A stretch of DNA of 51,324 bases from an uncultured bacterium (GTDB lineage Bacteria; Bacillota_I; Bacilli_A; Erysipelotrichales; Erysipelotrichaceae), in the NCBI GenBank assembly GCA_903847945.1, contig CAINEY010000012.1:1-51324 (forward strand). Direction: 5' to 3'. The translations under genes were made by a program, and so were the position numbers. Under the pieces are notes generated by a model. It ran no database searches, had not been told where the DNA came from, and saw nothing but the letters and a program-made list of their open reading frames with translations. Below are positions 33,468-43,750 of this stretch, piece by piece. Position 1 is the first letter of the stretch, and each line of letters starts with the position of its first letter.

Positions 33468-34717
33468 GATTTAACACGATCAACGAGTTTATCGACTACA
33501 CGGTCAAGCGACTCAATACCGGCCGATTCGGGTTTGAGCACTTTAAGGCGGCCATGGCAGAGTTGGGTAATCCCCAACTTCAGCTCAAATGCATCCATGT
33601 CGCCGGAACCAACGGAAAAGGCAGTACCACCAATTACCTTCGCTCGATCCTTCAACACGCCGGTTACACCGTCGGATCCTTTACCTCCCCTCATTTGATC
33701 GTCCACAACGACCGTATCCGAATCAATGACGTGTACATCTCGGATGAGGAACTGTTGGGGTATGGGAATCGGTTTGTGGAGTTTATCGAAGCGCATAACC
33801 TGTCGATGTTTGAGATCGACATGTTGATTGCGGTGCATTACTTCCTGGAAAACAGTGTTGATCTGGTGGTCTTTGAGGTCGGATTAGGGGGTCGCTTGGA
33901 TGCGACCAACGTCATCGTTCCGATGCTCTCCATCATCACGACCATCGGTTTTGACCACATGGAACTATTGGGTGATACTTTGCCTAAGATCGCTGCCGAA
34001 AAAGCCGGCATCATCAAGCCCCACGTTCCTGTCTTGACCGCCGAACCCAAAGCGAGTTGCCTTAACGTCTTCCGTAAAGTGTGCACTCAAAACGATAGTC
34101 CGTTCTATCGGGTGGATCGCCGTTATCAGTTGCGCAGTTCAAACGGGCTTCGTTATCGCTACAAGTCCTTTGTGATCGATTTGCCGACCTTGGCGCACTA
34201 CCAGATCCAAAACTCGGCTACAGCGCTGGAGGCCGCGTTGATTTTACGGGAGAATGGGTTAACCGTTTCGGATGAAGCCATCATCAATGGGATCCAAAAC
34301 ACCCAATGGAAAGGCCGCTTCGAAACGATGAGCACCGATCCTCTCATCATCATCGACGGTGCCCACAACACCCACGGGATCCATGCGTTAACGCAAAGTC
34401 TATCCGAGCTTCCTCGTCCGCTGATTGTCGTCTTCAGTGCGCTGCGCGATAAAGAAACCGATAAAATGCTGGCGGAACTGATACCGTTGTGTGATGATGT
34501 GATTGTCACCAGCTTTGATTTCTATCGGGCAGCGACAGCGAAAGACTTGGCTCGCGACTTCCCGGTTCATGCGATCGAATCCGCCCCTGAAGCGCTACAC
34601 ACCGGTTTAGCCAAGGCCAAAGGCGGAACCTTATTGGTGACCGGTTCCCTGTATTTTATCTCCGAAGTCCGTCAAACCCTGATCCCCAACCTCTTAAAGG
34701 AACTCCATGAATCCTAA
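33464..34717 (+). CDS. folC: Folylpolyglutamate synthase / dihydrofolate synthase
   Basis: Adds glutamate to folates, trapping them in the cell. The P-loop is AGTNGKGST (47-55). A Mur-ligase-type central domain and C-terminal domain are present, with DGAHNTHG near residue 298. Length is 417 residues. I chose ATG 33464 because it overlaps the ung stop; a GTG nine bases upstream is an alternative. The folate transporter gene overlaps its end by 11 bases, so the pair couples uptake with retention. Confidence 0.95.
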   Translation: MRFNTINEFIDYTVKRLNTGRFGFEHFKAAMAELGNPQLQLKCIHVAGTNGKGSTTNYLRSILQHAGYTVGSFTSPHLIVHNDRIRINDVYISDEELLGYGNRFVEFIEAHNLSMFEIDMLIAVHYFLENSVDLVVFEVGLGGRLDATNVIVPMLSIITTIGFDHMELLGDTLPKIAAEKAGIIKPHVPVLTAEPKASCLNVFRKVCTQNDSPFYRVDRRYQLRSSNGLRYRYKSFVIDLPTLAHYQIQNSATALEAALILRENGLTVSDEAIINGIQNTQWKGRFETMSTDPLIIIDGAHNTHGIHALTQSLSELPRPLIVVFSALRDKETDKMLAELIPLCDDVIVTSFDFYRAATAKDLARDFPVHAIESAPEALHTGLAKAKGGTLLVTGSLYFISEVRQTLIPNLLKELHES

Positions 34718-35513
34718 CCTGATGCAAGGCATTGCCTTATCCGGAATCGTTGTGATCCTGATCTTAGCGTCCAAGATCCAACCCGTCAAATTCACCTTAC
34801 GGACGATGATTCCCGTGAGCTTTTTAAGTTTGATCTCCCTGATCCTGGTGAACCTGTCTGTCATGGTGCCCTTGTTTGGATTTCCGTCATTACGTTTTGG
34901 TTTTTCCCAGTTACCGATTCTCTTGAGCGGAGCCTTGTTTGGACCGTGGTGGGGAGCTTTGGCCGGGATCCTGGAGGATCTACTGGAGTTGGCCAGCGGA
35001 ACCATCATCAGCCCGTTCTTCGGGTTCACACTCAATAAAGCCCTCTTGGGATTTATCCCCGGCTTGGTGTTTTGGGGAGCCAAGAAACTGCCGTGGTCCG
35101 TCGATAAACTGGTCATTGGTTTAGCTGTGCTGATGGTGGGGGGAAGTGCCCTTGTTTTAGCTACGACCGATTCGATCATCGTGGGCTTATCCACGATCAC
35201 TTTGGGTTGGGATCTGAAGCTCATCCTGATGGCCCTGAGTATTCTCGTGTTTCCGATGGCGTGGTGGGTTCAAACCAAGCTCAACATCCCGATTACCGAC
35301 AAGCACCAGTTCGCCTTGTGGGTTGTGATCATCGCTTTATGTGAGCTGTTCATCAACGTGATTCTGACCGCAACCTGGCTTCAAACGATGTATGGGATCC
35401 CCTTTGCGGTACAAGTGGTGATCCGTCTGGTGAAAGCCAATTTCTTCATCCCGATCAATGCGATTCTGATGGCCTTACTCACACCAATCATAAAACGCGT
35501 CATTCGTTCATAA
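34707..35513 (+). CDS. folT: ECF transporter S component, FolT-like, with an extra central segment
   Basis: Membrane substrate-capture subunit of an energy-coupling-factor importer, probably for folate. The FolT-like stretch RFGFSQLPILLSGALFGPWW (63-82) followed by GALAGILEDLL is clear, and the C-terminal pattern with ATWLQTMYGIPF and VVIRLVKANFFIPINAIL matches the last two helices. Ordinary FolT is about 170 residues; this protein has 268, with an added region of about 60 residues (130-195) holding two more hydrophobic helices. The Shine-Dalgarno is AAAGGAAC, inside the end of folC. The folC link supports folate. The ECF ATPases and EcfT are not in the window. Confidence 0.82.
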   Translation: MNPNLMQGIALSGIVVILILASKIQPVKFTLRTMIPVSFLSLISLILVNLSVMVPLFGFPSLRFGFSQLPILLSGALFGPWWGALAGILEDLLELASGTIISPFFGFTLNKALLGFIPGLVFWGAKKLPWSVDKLVIGLAVLMVGGSALVLATTDSIIVGLSTITLGWDLKLILMALSILVFPMAWWVQTKLNIPITDKHQFALWVVIIALCELFINVILTATWLQTMYGIPFAVQVVIRLVKANFFIPINAILMALLTPIIKRVIRS

Positions 35514-35537
35514 CGGCACTCATGTGCCGTTTTTTTA
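35512..35537 (+). terminator. Terminator after folT
   Basis: AACGGCAC (35512-35519) and GTGCCGTT (35524-35531) with a TCAT loop and a T run, overlapping the folT stop. Confidence 0.92.
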
Positions 35538-35615
35538 TGCCCTTGACAGGAGCGGATATTGCCAAAAGCAAGGCGATTCATAACGCAACTTAACCCAATC
35601 AAAGGGTGAATCAAG

Positions 35616-35621
35616 TATAAT
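35616..35621 (+). promoter_or_regulatory. -10 box before glgC
   Basis: TATAAT followed by GGAGG and the glgC start 26 bases downstream. No good -35 is seen 17 bases upstream. Confidence 0.5.
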
Positions 35622-35646
35622 GTAGGTATCTGTGGAGGAACCCAAT

Positions 35647-36777
35647 ATGCGCCAGAATAATATGGTGGCGATGATCTTGGCCGGCGGACGCGGAAGCCGT
35701 CTGTACGACCTGACCAATAAAGTCGCCAAACCCGCCGTGTACTTCGGCGGGAAGTACCGCATCATCGACTTTCCCTTAAGCAATTGTGCCAACTCGGGGA
35801 TCGATGTCGTCGGGGTCTTGACTCAATACGAGTCGGTTTTACTCAACTCCTACGTCGCCAAAGCCTCATTGTGGGGACTGGATGCCAAAGACTCCGGCAT
35901 CTACGTGTTGCCGCCGCGTGAGAAGATCGAAGGTTTCGGACTCTACCGCGGAACGGCGGATGCGATCACCCAAAACATCGATTTCATCGACTACTACGAT
36001 CCGGAAACCGTGTTGATTCTTTCGGGGGATCACATCTACAAGATGGACTACTCGAAGATGCTGGATTGCCATAACGATAATAAGGCCGATGCCACCATCG
36101 CCGTGTTGGAAGTCCCGCTCAAAGAAGCCAGCCGTTTCGGCATCATGAATACCGATGCGACCGATCGAATTGTCGAATTCGAAGAAAAACCCAAACAACC
36201 CAAGAGTAATCTCGCTTCCATGGGCATCTACATCTTTGATTGGAAGAAACTGAGAAAGGCTCTTCTCGATGATGTGAAGAACCCCGATTCCAACCACGAC
36301 TTCGGGAAAGACATCATTCCGGGATTCCTCAACGGGGGTCTACACCTCCAAGCCTATCGCTTCAAAGGGTACTGGAAGGATGTCGGTACCATCGACAGCC
36401 TGTGGGAGTCCAACATGGACCTGCTTTACCGTTCGGAGGAACTCAATCTTCACGATTCCGCCTGGAAGATCTACACCGAAGACGTGACCGTTCCGGCCCA
36501 GTTCATCGGACCCAAAGCCCACGTCAGCAACGCCTACATCAACCAAGGCTGTGTCGTTAACGGCACCGTTAAAAACAGTGTTCTCTTTACCGGCGTCGTG
36601 GTCGAAGAAGGCGCCGAAGTCAGTGACAGCGTGTTGATGCCGTATACGGTGGTCAAAGCCGGTGCGAAAGTTCAACGCATCTTGACCGATGATCACATCA
36701 CCATTGGTGTTAACCAAACCGTGGGACAACCCGATGGCGAGATCTTACTGGTCGCCAAGAACGTGAAAGGGGACTAA
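35647..36777 (+). CDS. glgC: Glucose-1-phosphate adenylyltransferase, catalytic subunit
   Basis: Makes ADP-glucose from ATP and glucose-1-phosphate, the committed step of bacterial glycogen synthesis. The nucleotide-binding motif LAGGRGSRL is at 11-19, followed by [20 protein letters not shown]. The C-terminal part carries left-handed beta-helix hexad repeats. The 376-residue length is normal. I chose ATG 35647, nine bases after GGAGG; an in-frame GTG at 35632 precedes that Shine-Dalgarno. glgD follows after one base. The GlgC/GlgD pair is characteristic of Firmicutes. Confidence 0.96.
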   Translation: MRQNNMVAMILAGGRGSRLYDLTNKVAKPAVYFGGKYRIIDFPLSNCANSGIDVVGVLTQYESVLLNSYVAKASLWGLDAKDSGIYVLPPREKIEGFGLYRGTADAITQNIDFIDYYDPETVLILSGDHIYKMDYSKMLDCHNDNKADATIAVLEVPLKEASRFGIMNTDATDRIVEFEEKPKQPKSNLASMGIYIFDWKKLRKALLDDVKNPDSNHDFGKDIIPGFLNGGLHLQAYRFKGYWKDVGTIDSLWESNMDLLYRSEELNLHDSAWKIYTEDVTVPAQFIGPKAHVSNAYINQGCVVNGTVKNSVLFTGVVVEEGAEVSDSVLMPYTVVKAGAKVQRILTDDHITIGVNQTVGQPDGEILLVAKNVKGD

Positions 36778-36778
36778 C

Positions 36779-37891
36779 ATGATCAACACTTTAGGCATCG
36801 TCAGTTATGACGATTTTGTGGAAATCCCGGGTTTGACCGATACTCGTCCGGTTCCCTCCATCTCCTTCATGGGTCGGTATCGTCTGATCGACTTCGTCCT
36901 CAGCAACATGACCAACTCCGGCATCTCCAACATTCAGATCTACCTCAAGAATAAACCCCGTTCCGTCATCGAACACGTCGGAACCGGCCGTCACTACAAC
37001 ATCAACTCCAAATCCGGTAAACTGCGCATCCTGACCGGGGAGGTCAATGCGCAAGCGGAAGTGTACCACCATGATGTGTCTGCCTACATGGCCAACATGC
37101 AGTACATCGAAGACGCTCATCAGGAATACGTGGTCATTGCGCCCAGCTACATGATCTACAAGTTTGATTTCAATGAAGCCCTGTTGGCTCATAAAGAAAA
37201 CAAAGCCGATGTTACCGTGCTCTACAAGACCGTCGACAATGCGGATACGTCCTTTGCCCGCATCGATACCCTGACCATCGACAAACCGCGCCGTGTCGTC
37301 GCCATCGACAAGAATCAAGGCAAATTCAAGAATCGCCACATCAGCCTCTCCAGCTACATCATGTCCAAGGAAGTGTTTATCCACTTGGTGTATCTGGCGC
37401 ATGAGACCTCCAGTCTTTACACGTTACGCGACATCCTCAAGGATCAACTCCCCTTGATGAATGTCATGGCGTATCCGGTCAAAGGCTACGTCGCCAGCAT
37501 CAACACGATGCCCGAGTACTACAAAGTCTCCATGGAACTGACGGACTACGAAATGGCCAAAGAGCTGTTCAATCCGCAGTGGCCCATTCATACCCGCACC
37601 AATGACTCCGCTCCGACGCAATACGCCACGGAAGCCGATGTCAGCGGATCGGTCATTGCCAATCATTGCCAGATCGCCGGAACGGTGAAACACAGTGTGA
37701 TTGGCCGTGACGTGGTTATCGGGAAAGGTGCCGTGATCGAAGACAGCGTGATCTTGGCTAATGTGGAAGTGGCTGAGAATGCCGTCTTGAAACACGTCGT
37801 CGTTGACAAGTTTGCCCGCATCGTCCACAAGAATGAACTGGTCGGAACTCCCGATCGCATCATCTACGTCAAACGGAAGGATGTGATTTAG
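36779..37891 (+). CDS. glgD: GlgD, non-catalytic partner of GlgC
   Basis: Related to GlgC in the region FMGRYRLIDFVLSNMTNSGI (about 30-49) and in the C-terminal beta-helix, but the GGRGSRL nucleotide loop is absent: the N-terminus begins with MINTLGIVSYDDF and goes directly to that region. It is therefore expected to have no pyrophosphorylase activity of its own and to modulate GlgC in a mixed tetramer, as described for other Firmicutes. Length is 370 residues. It starts one base after glgC and its stop overlaps the glgA start (TAGTG). Confidence 0.94.
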   Translation: MINTLGIVSYDDFVEIPGLTDTRPVPSISFMGRYRLIDFVLSNMTNSGISNIQIYLKNKPRSVIEHVGTGRHYNINSKSGKLRILTGEVNAQAEVYHHDVSAYMANMQYIEDAHQEYVVIAPSYMIYKFDFNEALLAHKENKADVTVLYKTVDNADTSFARIDTLTIDKPRRVVAIDKNQGKFKNRHISLSSYIMSKEVFIHLVYLAHETSSLYTLRDILKDQLPLMNVMAYPVKGYVASINTMPEYYKVSMELTDYEMAKELFNPQWPIHTRTNDSAPTQYATEADVSGSVIANHCQIAGTVKHSVIGRDVVIGKGAVIEDSVILANVEVAENAVLKHVVVDKFARIVHKNELVGTPDRIIYVKRKDVI

Positions 37892-39333
37892 TGAACGGAA
37901 TGCTCTTTGTTGCCGCGGAAGGCTTGCCGTTTGTTAAAACTGGCGGCTTAGCCGATGTCATCGGCAGCTTACCTAAAGCACTCACCCATGAAGGATTTAA
38001 CGTCAGTGTTATCATGCCCTTGTATTTGAAAACGGCCAAAAAAGAACGCGAGTCCTTCACCAAGCTGACCACCCTCACCATCAACGTCGGGATCTACCAG
38101 CACGTCAAAACGGTTATCTATACGACCAACGTCAAAGGCATCACGTATTACTTCGTGGAACACGCGGGATACTTTGAACGCGAGGGGTACTACGGGTATC
38201 CTGATGACGGGGAACGCTTTGCGTTCTTCAATCATGCAGTCATGCATCTCTTGGAATCCAAGATGATCGACATTGATGTCGTGCATTGCCATGACTGGCA
38301 TACCGGACTTGTTCCGCTGTTAGCGAAGACCTTGTATGCTCATCGCATCAAACCGATGCTGTCGCTCTTTACGATCCACAACCTGGCCTTCCAAGGCAAT
38401 TTCCCCTATGGGATGCTGGAAAGCTGCATCGGGCTCTCATCGCATTATTACTTTGACGGATCACTGCGCTTCAAGGACGGGATCAGCTTCATGAAAGCCG
38501 GGATCCTCTACGCCGATTTGGTGACTACCGTCAGCGATACCTACGCCAAAGAGATCCTCACTCCGGAATTCGGGGAACACATGGAAGACATCCTGCGCTT
38601 GCGTCAGAAAGACTTGTACGGGATCGTCAATGGGATCGACGTGGAAGACTGGGATCCCGCCACCGATCCGCATCTGGCTGCTAATTACACCTTTAAAAAC
38701 GTCGCCAAAGGCAAACTTGCCAACAAGCTGGCCATTCAACGTGAACTGGGACTCCGTCAGGATCCCAACGTGATGCTGGTGGCGATGGTTTCCCGTTTAA
38801 CCGATCAAAAAGGCATCTGGCTCTTGCTGCAGTCCTTGGGAACCATCATGGGCTGGGATCTGCAACTCATCATCCTGGGCACCGGCGACTCGCACGTCGA
38901 AGGCCAGCTCAAACCCATCGAATTCCGTTATCCGCATCGGGCCGTCTTCTACTGCGGCTATAACGAAGCCTTGGCTCACCGCGTCTATGCGGGATCCGAT
39001 GTCTTCCTGATGCCGTCGCTCTTTGAGCCCTGCGGAATCTCCCAACAGATCGCCATGCGGTATGGAACCTTGCCGTTGGCGCGTGAAACCGGCGGTCTTA
39101 AAGACACGGTCGAACCCTACAACCAGCACACCCTCAAAGGAACCGGTTTTACCTTCGGGCCCTTCAGTGTGGAAGATTTCAAACACGTCTTGTGGCTGGC
39201 GTATGACACCTACACCTTCCGTCCGGATCACTTCAAAGCGATGATCAAACACGCCATGAAGAAGGATCTGTCCTGGGACAAATCGGCTAAATTGTATATA
39301 AAACTCATCCGTAAACGAATTCCATCGAAATAG
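37891..39333 (+). CDS. glgA: Glycogen synthase (GT5)
   Basis: Extends alpha-1,4-glucan from ADP-glucose. The N-terminal ADP-glucose motif KTGGLADV is at 16-23, and the C-terminal EPCGISQQIAMRYG segment is typical of GT5. Length is 480 residues, normal for bacterial GlgA. The chosen GTG overlaps the glgD stop, with GGAAGG about ten bases upstream; an ATG three codons downstream is possible. The gene ends the glgCDA unit and is followed by a hairpin. Confidence 0.96.
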   Translation: MNGMLFVAAEGLPFVKTGGLADVIGSLPKALTHEGFNVSVIMPLYLKTAKKERESFTKLTTLTINVGIYQHVKTVIYTTNVKGITYYFVEHAGYFEREGYYGYPDDGERFAFFNHAVMHLLESKMIDIDVVHCHDWHTGLVPLLAKTLYAHRIKPMLSLFTIHNLAFQGNFPYGMLESCIGLSSHYYFDGSLRFKDGISFMKAGILYADLVTTVSDTYAKEILTPEFGEHMEDILRLRQKDLYGIVNGIDVEDWDPATDPHLAANYTFKNVAKGKLANKLAIQRELGLRQDPNVMLVAMVSRLTDQKGIWLLLQSLGTIMGWDLQLIILGTGDSHVEGQLKPIEFRYPHRAVFYCGYNEALAHRVYAGSDVFLMPSLFEPCGISQQIAMRYGTLPLARETGGLKDTVEPYNQHTLKGTGFTFGPFSVEDFKHVLWLAYDTYTFRPDHFKAMIKHAMKKDLSWDKSAKLYIKLIRKRIPSK

Positions 39334-39352
39334 GGCTTTAGCGCCCTATTTT
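39329..39352 (+). terminator. Hairpin after glgA
   Basis: AATAGGGC (39329-39336) and GCCCTATT (39343-39350) with a TTTAGC loop and only a short T tail, so a weaker terminator than the others. Confidence 0.6.
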
Positions 39353-39359
39353 ACTTCAG

Positions 39360-39375
39360 TTTCAAGCGCTTACAG
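39360..39375. promoter_or_regulatory. cre-like operator before pgk
   Basis: TTTCAAGCGCTTACAG matches 14 of 16 consensus positions and shares the core TCAAGCGCTTACAG with the site before msmX. It lies 12 bases upstream of the pgk -35, a place from which CcpA activates some glycolytic operons. Confidence 0.5.
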
Positions 39376-39387
39376 AGCGCCGATGAA

Positions 39388-39416
39388 TTGAGAAGACAGG
39401 GTGTGAATGGTATAAT
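39388..39416 (+). promoter_or_regulatory. Promoter of the pgk-tpiA-eno operon
   Basis: TTGAGA (39388-39393) and a perfect TATAAT (39411-39416) are 17 bp apart. A strong AGGAGG (39429-39434) follows. Confidence 0.75.
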
Positions 39417-39441
39417 AAATAAGCACTTAGGAGGACACACT

Positions 39442-40638
39442 ATGGCAAAGCAGACTGTTCAAGATTTGAATGTCTCCGGCAAGCGCGTGATCGTTCGGGT
39501 CGACTTTAACGTTCCCATCAAAGACGGGGTCATTAAAGACGAAAATCGCATCGTTCAGGCCTTACCCACCATTAACTATTTGATCGATAAGGGAGCCCGC
39601 ATCGTTCTCTTGTCCCACCTCGGTAAAGTCGATCACAAGGATCCCACCAAGACCGACGCCGACAAAGCTAAAAACAACCTCGCTCCGGTCGCCAAACGTT
39701 TAGGCGAACACGTCATGACGAGAGTCACCTTCGTGAGCGAAACCCGCGGTGCCGCTCTGGAAGCGGCCGTGAAGGACCTGAAGAACGGCGAAATCGTCGT
39801 GGTCCAAAACACCCGTTATGAAAAGGGTGAAGAAAAGAATGATCCCGAGTTGGCTAAATACTGGGCTTCCTTGGGCGATCTGTTTGTGACGGATGCCTTC
39901 GGTTCCGTTCACCGGGCTCACGCTTCAACCGTCGGCATTGCCCAGATCTTGCCGAGTGCTCTCGGCTTCTTGGTTGAAAAAGAAGTCAAAGCCCTCTCCA
40001 AAGCCGTCTTTGAACCCGAACATCCGTTTGTGGCCATCTTAGGCGGAGCTAAAGTTTCCGACAAAATCAAAGTCATCGAGAACCTTCTTAAAGTGGCCGA
40101 CAAGGTCATCATCGGGGGCGGGATGGCGTACACCTTCCTCAAAGCCCAAGGTAAGGAAATCGGGAAATCCCTCTTGGAAGCTGATAAGATCGACTTGGCC
40201 AAGTCCTTCATGGACCAGTTCGGCGATAAGATCGTCTTGCCGGTCGACTTCATGGTTTCCGCGGAGTTCTCCGACACCTGTGACCGTAAGGTTGTCGACA
40301 AGGATCATATCCCGGCCGACTGGATGGGCCTCGACATCGGACCCAAGACTCTGGAACTCTTCGCCAAAGAACTCAAAGGCGCCAAGACCGTGGTCTGGAA
40401 TGGCCCCATGGGCGTGTTTGAAATGAAGCCCTTCGCCGTGGGTACCATCGGGATCTGCGACGTCATGAGCAAACTCCCGGGTGCCTACACCGTCATCGGC
40501 GGTGGGGACTCGGCTGCAGCCGCCATCGAAAACGGCTATGAACACGGCTTTAGTCACATTTCCACCGGTGGTGGGGCGTCCCTGGAATTCATGGAAGGCA
40601 ATCCTTTGCCGGGCATTGCGATCATCCAGGACAAATAA
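39442..40638 (+). CDS. pgk: Phosphoglycerate kinase
   Basis: Transfers phosphate from 1,3-bisphosphoglycerate to ADP in glycolysis. The N-terminal signature VRVDFNVP is at 18-25, and the nucleotide loop GGGDSAAA lies near the C-terminus. The 398-residue length is normal. I chose ATG 39442 after AGGAGG; a TTG at 39388 is the -35 box and cannot be the start. The tpiA gene begins two bases after its stop. No gap gene is found upstream; the glgA gene lies there instead. Confidence 0.98.
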   Translation: MAKQTVQDLNVSGKRVIVRVDFNVPIKDGVIKDENRIVQALPTINYLIDKGARIVLLSHLGKVDHKDPTKTDADKAKNNLAPVAKRLGEHVMTRVTFVSETRGAALEAAVKDLKNGEIVVVQNTRYEKGEEKNDPELAKYWASLGDLFVTDAFGSVHRAHASTVGIAQILPSALGFLVEKEVKALSKAVFEPEHPFVAILGGAKVSDKIKVIENLLKVADKVIIGGGMAYTFLKAQGKEIGKSLLEADKIDLAKSFMDQFGDKIVLPVDFMVSAEFSDTCDRKVVDKDHIPADWMGLDIGPKTLELFAKELKGAKTVVWNGPMGVFEMKPFAVGTIGICDVMSKLPGAYTVIGGGDSAAAAIENGYEHGFSHISTGGGASLEFMEGNPLPGIAIIQDK

Positions 40639-40640
40639 CC

Positions 40641-41387
40641 ATGCGTAAACCCATTATCGTCGGCAACTGGAAACTCAACAAGACCATTGCCGAAACCCTT
40701 AGCTTTATCGCTGACATCGAACTCAAACTCCATGACCATGCCGACTTCGGCGTAGCCGTGCCGTACTTGGCTCTCTCGGCAGCAGTCGGTGCCGCCAAAC
40801 ATTTGATCATCAGCGCCCAAAACATGGCCTTCGCGGAACACGGGGCTTACACCGGTGAAGTCAGCGTGGGAATGTTGAAGGAAGTCGGTGTCAAGTGGGT
40901 TGTCATCGGCCACTCAGAACGCCGTCAGTACTTCGGCGAAACCGATGCGACCGTCAACCAGAAAGTCCTGTTGGCGATCCAACACGGGGTGACCCCGATC
41001 GTCTGTGTCGGTGAAACCCTGGCGCAGTTCGACCTCAATCAAACCGAAAACGTCGTCCGTACGCAAACTGCGGCTGCCCTGAGTGGTTTAACAGCCGAAC
41101 AAGTGGCTCACCTTGTCATCGCCTATGAACCCGTCTGGGCCATCGGTACCGGGAAGAACGCCACCAAGGAGAACGCTCAGGAAACCTGCGCGATCATCCG
41201 CAGTGAAGTGGAAGAACACTTCGGTCGTGCGACCAGTGAAAAGGTTCGCATCCAGTATGGCGGCAGCGTCAAACCGGAAAACATTCAAGAATACCTCGCT
41301 CAACCCGACATTGACGGCGCCCTCATCGGTGGCGCTTCCCTGAAAGTCGATTCGTTTACCGCGATCATCGACGCACTCAAGGCATAA
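40641..41387 (+). CDS. tpiA: Triosephosphate isomerase
   Basis: Interconverts dihydroxyacetone phosphate and glyceraldehyde-3-phosphate. Lys11 lies in GNWKLNKT, His91 in IGHSERRQYF and the catalytic Glu163 in AYEPVWAIGTG; the phosphate loop YGGSVKPENI is present. The 248-residue length is normal. It follows pgk by two bases, with a weak Shine-Dalgarno inside the end of pgk, and precedes eno by 12 bases. Confidence 0.98.
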   Translation: MRKPIIVGNWKLNKTIAETLSFIADIELKLHDHADFGVAVPYLALSAAVGAAKHLIISAQNMAFAEHGAYTGEVSVGMLKEVGVKWVVIGHSERRQYFGETDATVNQKVLLAIQHGVTPIVCVGETLAQFDLNQTENVVRTQTAAALSGLTAEQVAHLVIAYEPVWAIGTGKNATKENAQETCAIIRSEVEEHFGRATSEKVRIQYGGSVKPENIQEYLAQPDIDGALIGGASLKVDSFTAIIDALKA

Positions 41388-42692
<1,305 letters not shown>

Positions 42693-42724
42693 AAAAATCC
42701 CCTGAGTTGTCTCAGGGGATTTTT
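42693..42724. terminator. Bidirectional terminator after eno
   Basis: AAAAATCCCCTGAG (42693-42706) and CTCAGGGGATTTTT (42711-42724) with a TTGT loop. The right arm lies within the last codons of the convergent lipoprotein gene. Confidence 0.93.
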
Positions 42725-43317
42725 CGATAGCGTTCCAGTTTTGAGAAATAGTACTGTTCGTTGAGGTAGTTGTGATACTTAAAGTTCTCGTTGGCCAGAA
42801 AAGCGTTAAGATCCAATCCATCCAACGTGATCTCCGTATCGATCCCAAACTTCGTTTTAAGATAAGCTTTGATTTCGTCACTGGGCTTCACCGTGAAGTT
42901 CAAGTGAAGCATCAATTGATACCCATCCGGATTCGGTGAGTTGAGATCAAAGGTCTGAGGTAACAACATCACCGATAGAAACAAGTCCGGATGTGGTTCT
43001 CGCCAGAAAGCATCACTGGTTGAGAAGGCAACCCCAACCATTGACATCAGCTCCAGGATCGTGGTCTCATAGTGGTTTTTCAAAGCGGACAATTCCTCAA
43101 CATTCGTACTGGTTTCCGTTTTGAAATCCAGGCTCTCTTCAGTCATCATCAGGACCAGGGATTCAACCTGAACCGAGTCCTTCGTCTCTTTGGTGTAGAT
43201 CGTGATCGTTACGTCATGTTCGGCGTAGTAAATCGTCTCATAATCGATGGGTTTGGATGCGGTGCATCCGGATAATAAAAACACGATACTGACTAAACAC
43301 AGCAGTTTCAATTTCAT
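42712..43317 (-). CDS. Unrecognised lipoprotein
   Basis: Predicted surface lipoprotein of about 202 residues with lipobox LSGC (Cys18 from the chosen Met). I do not recognise the family; the mature part is soluble and rich in acidic and Thr residues. ATG 43317 gives a clean signal peptide but has no Shine-Dalgarno. A strong GGAGGGGG lies 25 bases upstream (plus positions 43343-43350), with an in-frame ATT at 43336-43338 correctly spaced after it, so a rare ATT start adding seven residues is possible. Its stop lies inside the arm of the eno terminator. Confidence 0.68.
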   Translation of the reverse strand: MKLKLLCLVSIVFLLSGCTASKPIDYETIYYAEHDVTITIYTKETKDSVQVESLVLMMTEESLDFKTETSTNVEELSALKNHYETTILELMSMVGVAFSTSDAFWREPHPDLFLSVMLLPQTFDLNSPNPDGYQLMLHLNFTVKPSDEIKAYLKTKFGIDTEITLDGLDLNAFLANENFKYHNYLNEQYYFSKLERYRKIP

Positions 43318-43415
43318 GAGAATAGTAGGATTTCTAATTAATCCCCCTCCGTTAGTATAAGTGTAGCAAAACCTAAGAAGCCATGACAAGAACGATTTGT
43401 AAAACAACATGAAAC

Positions 43416-43444
43416 TTGTCAATCCTAGGCTTTTGGTTTATAAT
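43416..43444 (+). promoter_or_regulatory. Promoter of secG-rnr-smpB
   Basis: TTGTCA (43416-43421) and TATAAT (43439-43444) are separated by 17 bp, close to consensus. AAGGAG precedes the secG start. Confidence 0.75.
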
Positions 43445-43473
43445 GACTAAGCACTCGTAAGGAGTATGAAACT

Positions 43474-43725
43474 ATGGCAGCTCTATTAAAGATTATTTCT
43501 CAATTACTCGATGTCTTTCTGATGATCGTTGCGGTTCTGATGATTCTGTTGGGATTGATGCAAAGCGGCAAGTCCGATGGGATCTCCAGTGCCTTCAGCG
43601 GTAGCGGGGGATTGAACCTCTTCGCCAATGTCAAAGAACGCGGATCCGAGAAATTTATTTCCCGGGCAACCCTGATCTTGGGGATCCTGTTCTTTGTCCT
43701 GGTTATCGCCGTTCAAATCATCTAA
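43474..43725 (+). CDS. secG: Protein translocase subunit SecG
   Basis: Small membrane partner of SecYE. It has two hydrophobic helices (about residues 11-29 and 61-82) around the conserved loop LMQSGKSDGISSAFSGSGG (28-46). The 83-residue length is normal. It leads the conserved secG-rnr-smpB order of Firmicutes and has its own promoter. A terminator-like hairpin begins at its stop. Confidence 0.95.
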   Translation: MAALLKIISQLLDVFLMIVAVLMILLGLMQSGKSDGISSAFSGSGGLNLFANVKERGSEKFISRATLILGILFFVLVIAVQII

Positions 43726-43750
43726 AGACCGCAAGGTCTTTTTGTTTTTT
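43724..43750 (+). terminator. Terminator-like hairpin directly before the rnr start
   Basis: AAAGACC (43724-43730) and GGTCTTT (43735-43741) with a GCAA loop, then a T-rich tail ending at 43750. The rnr ATG is the very next base, so there is no Shine-Dalgarno between. Confidence 0.75.
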
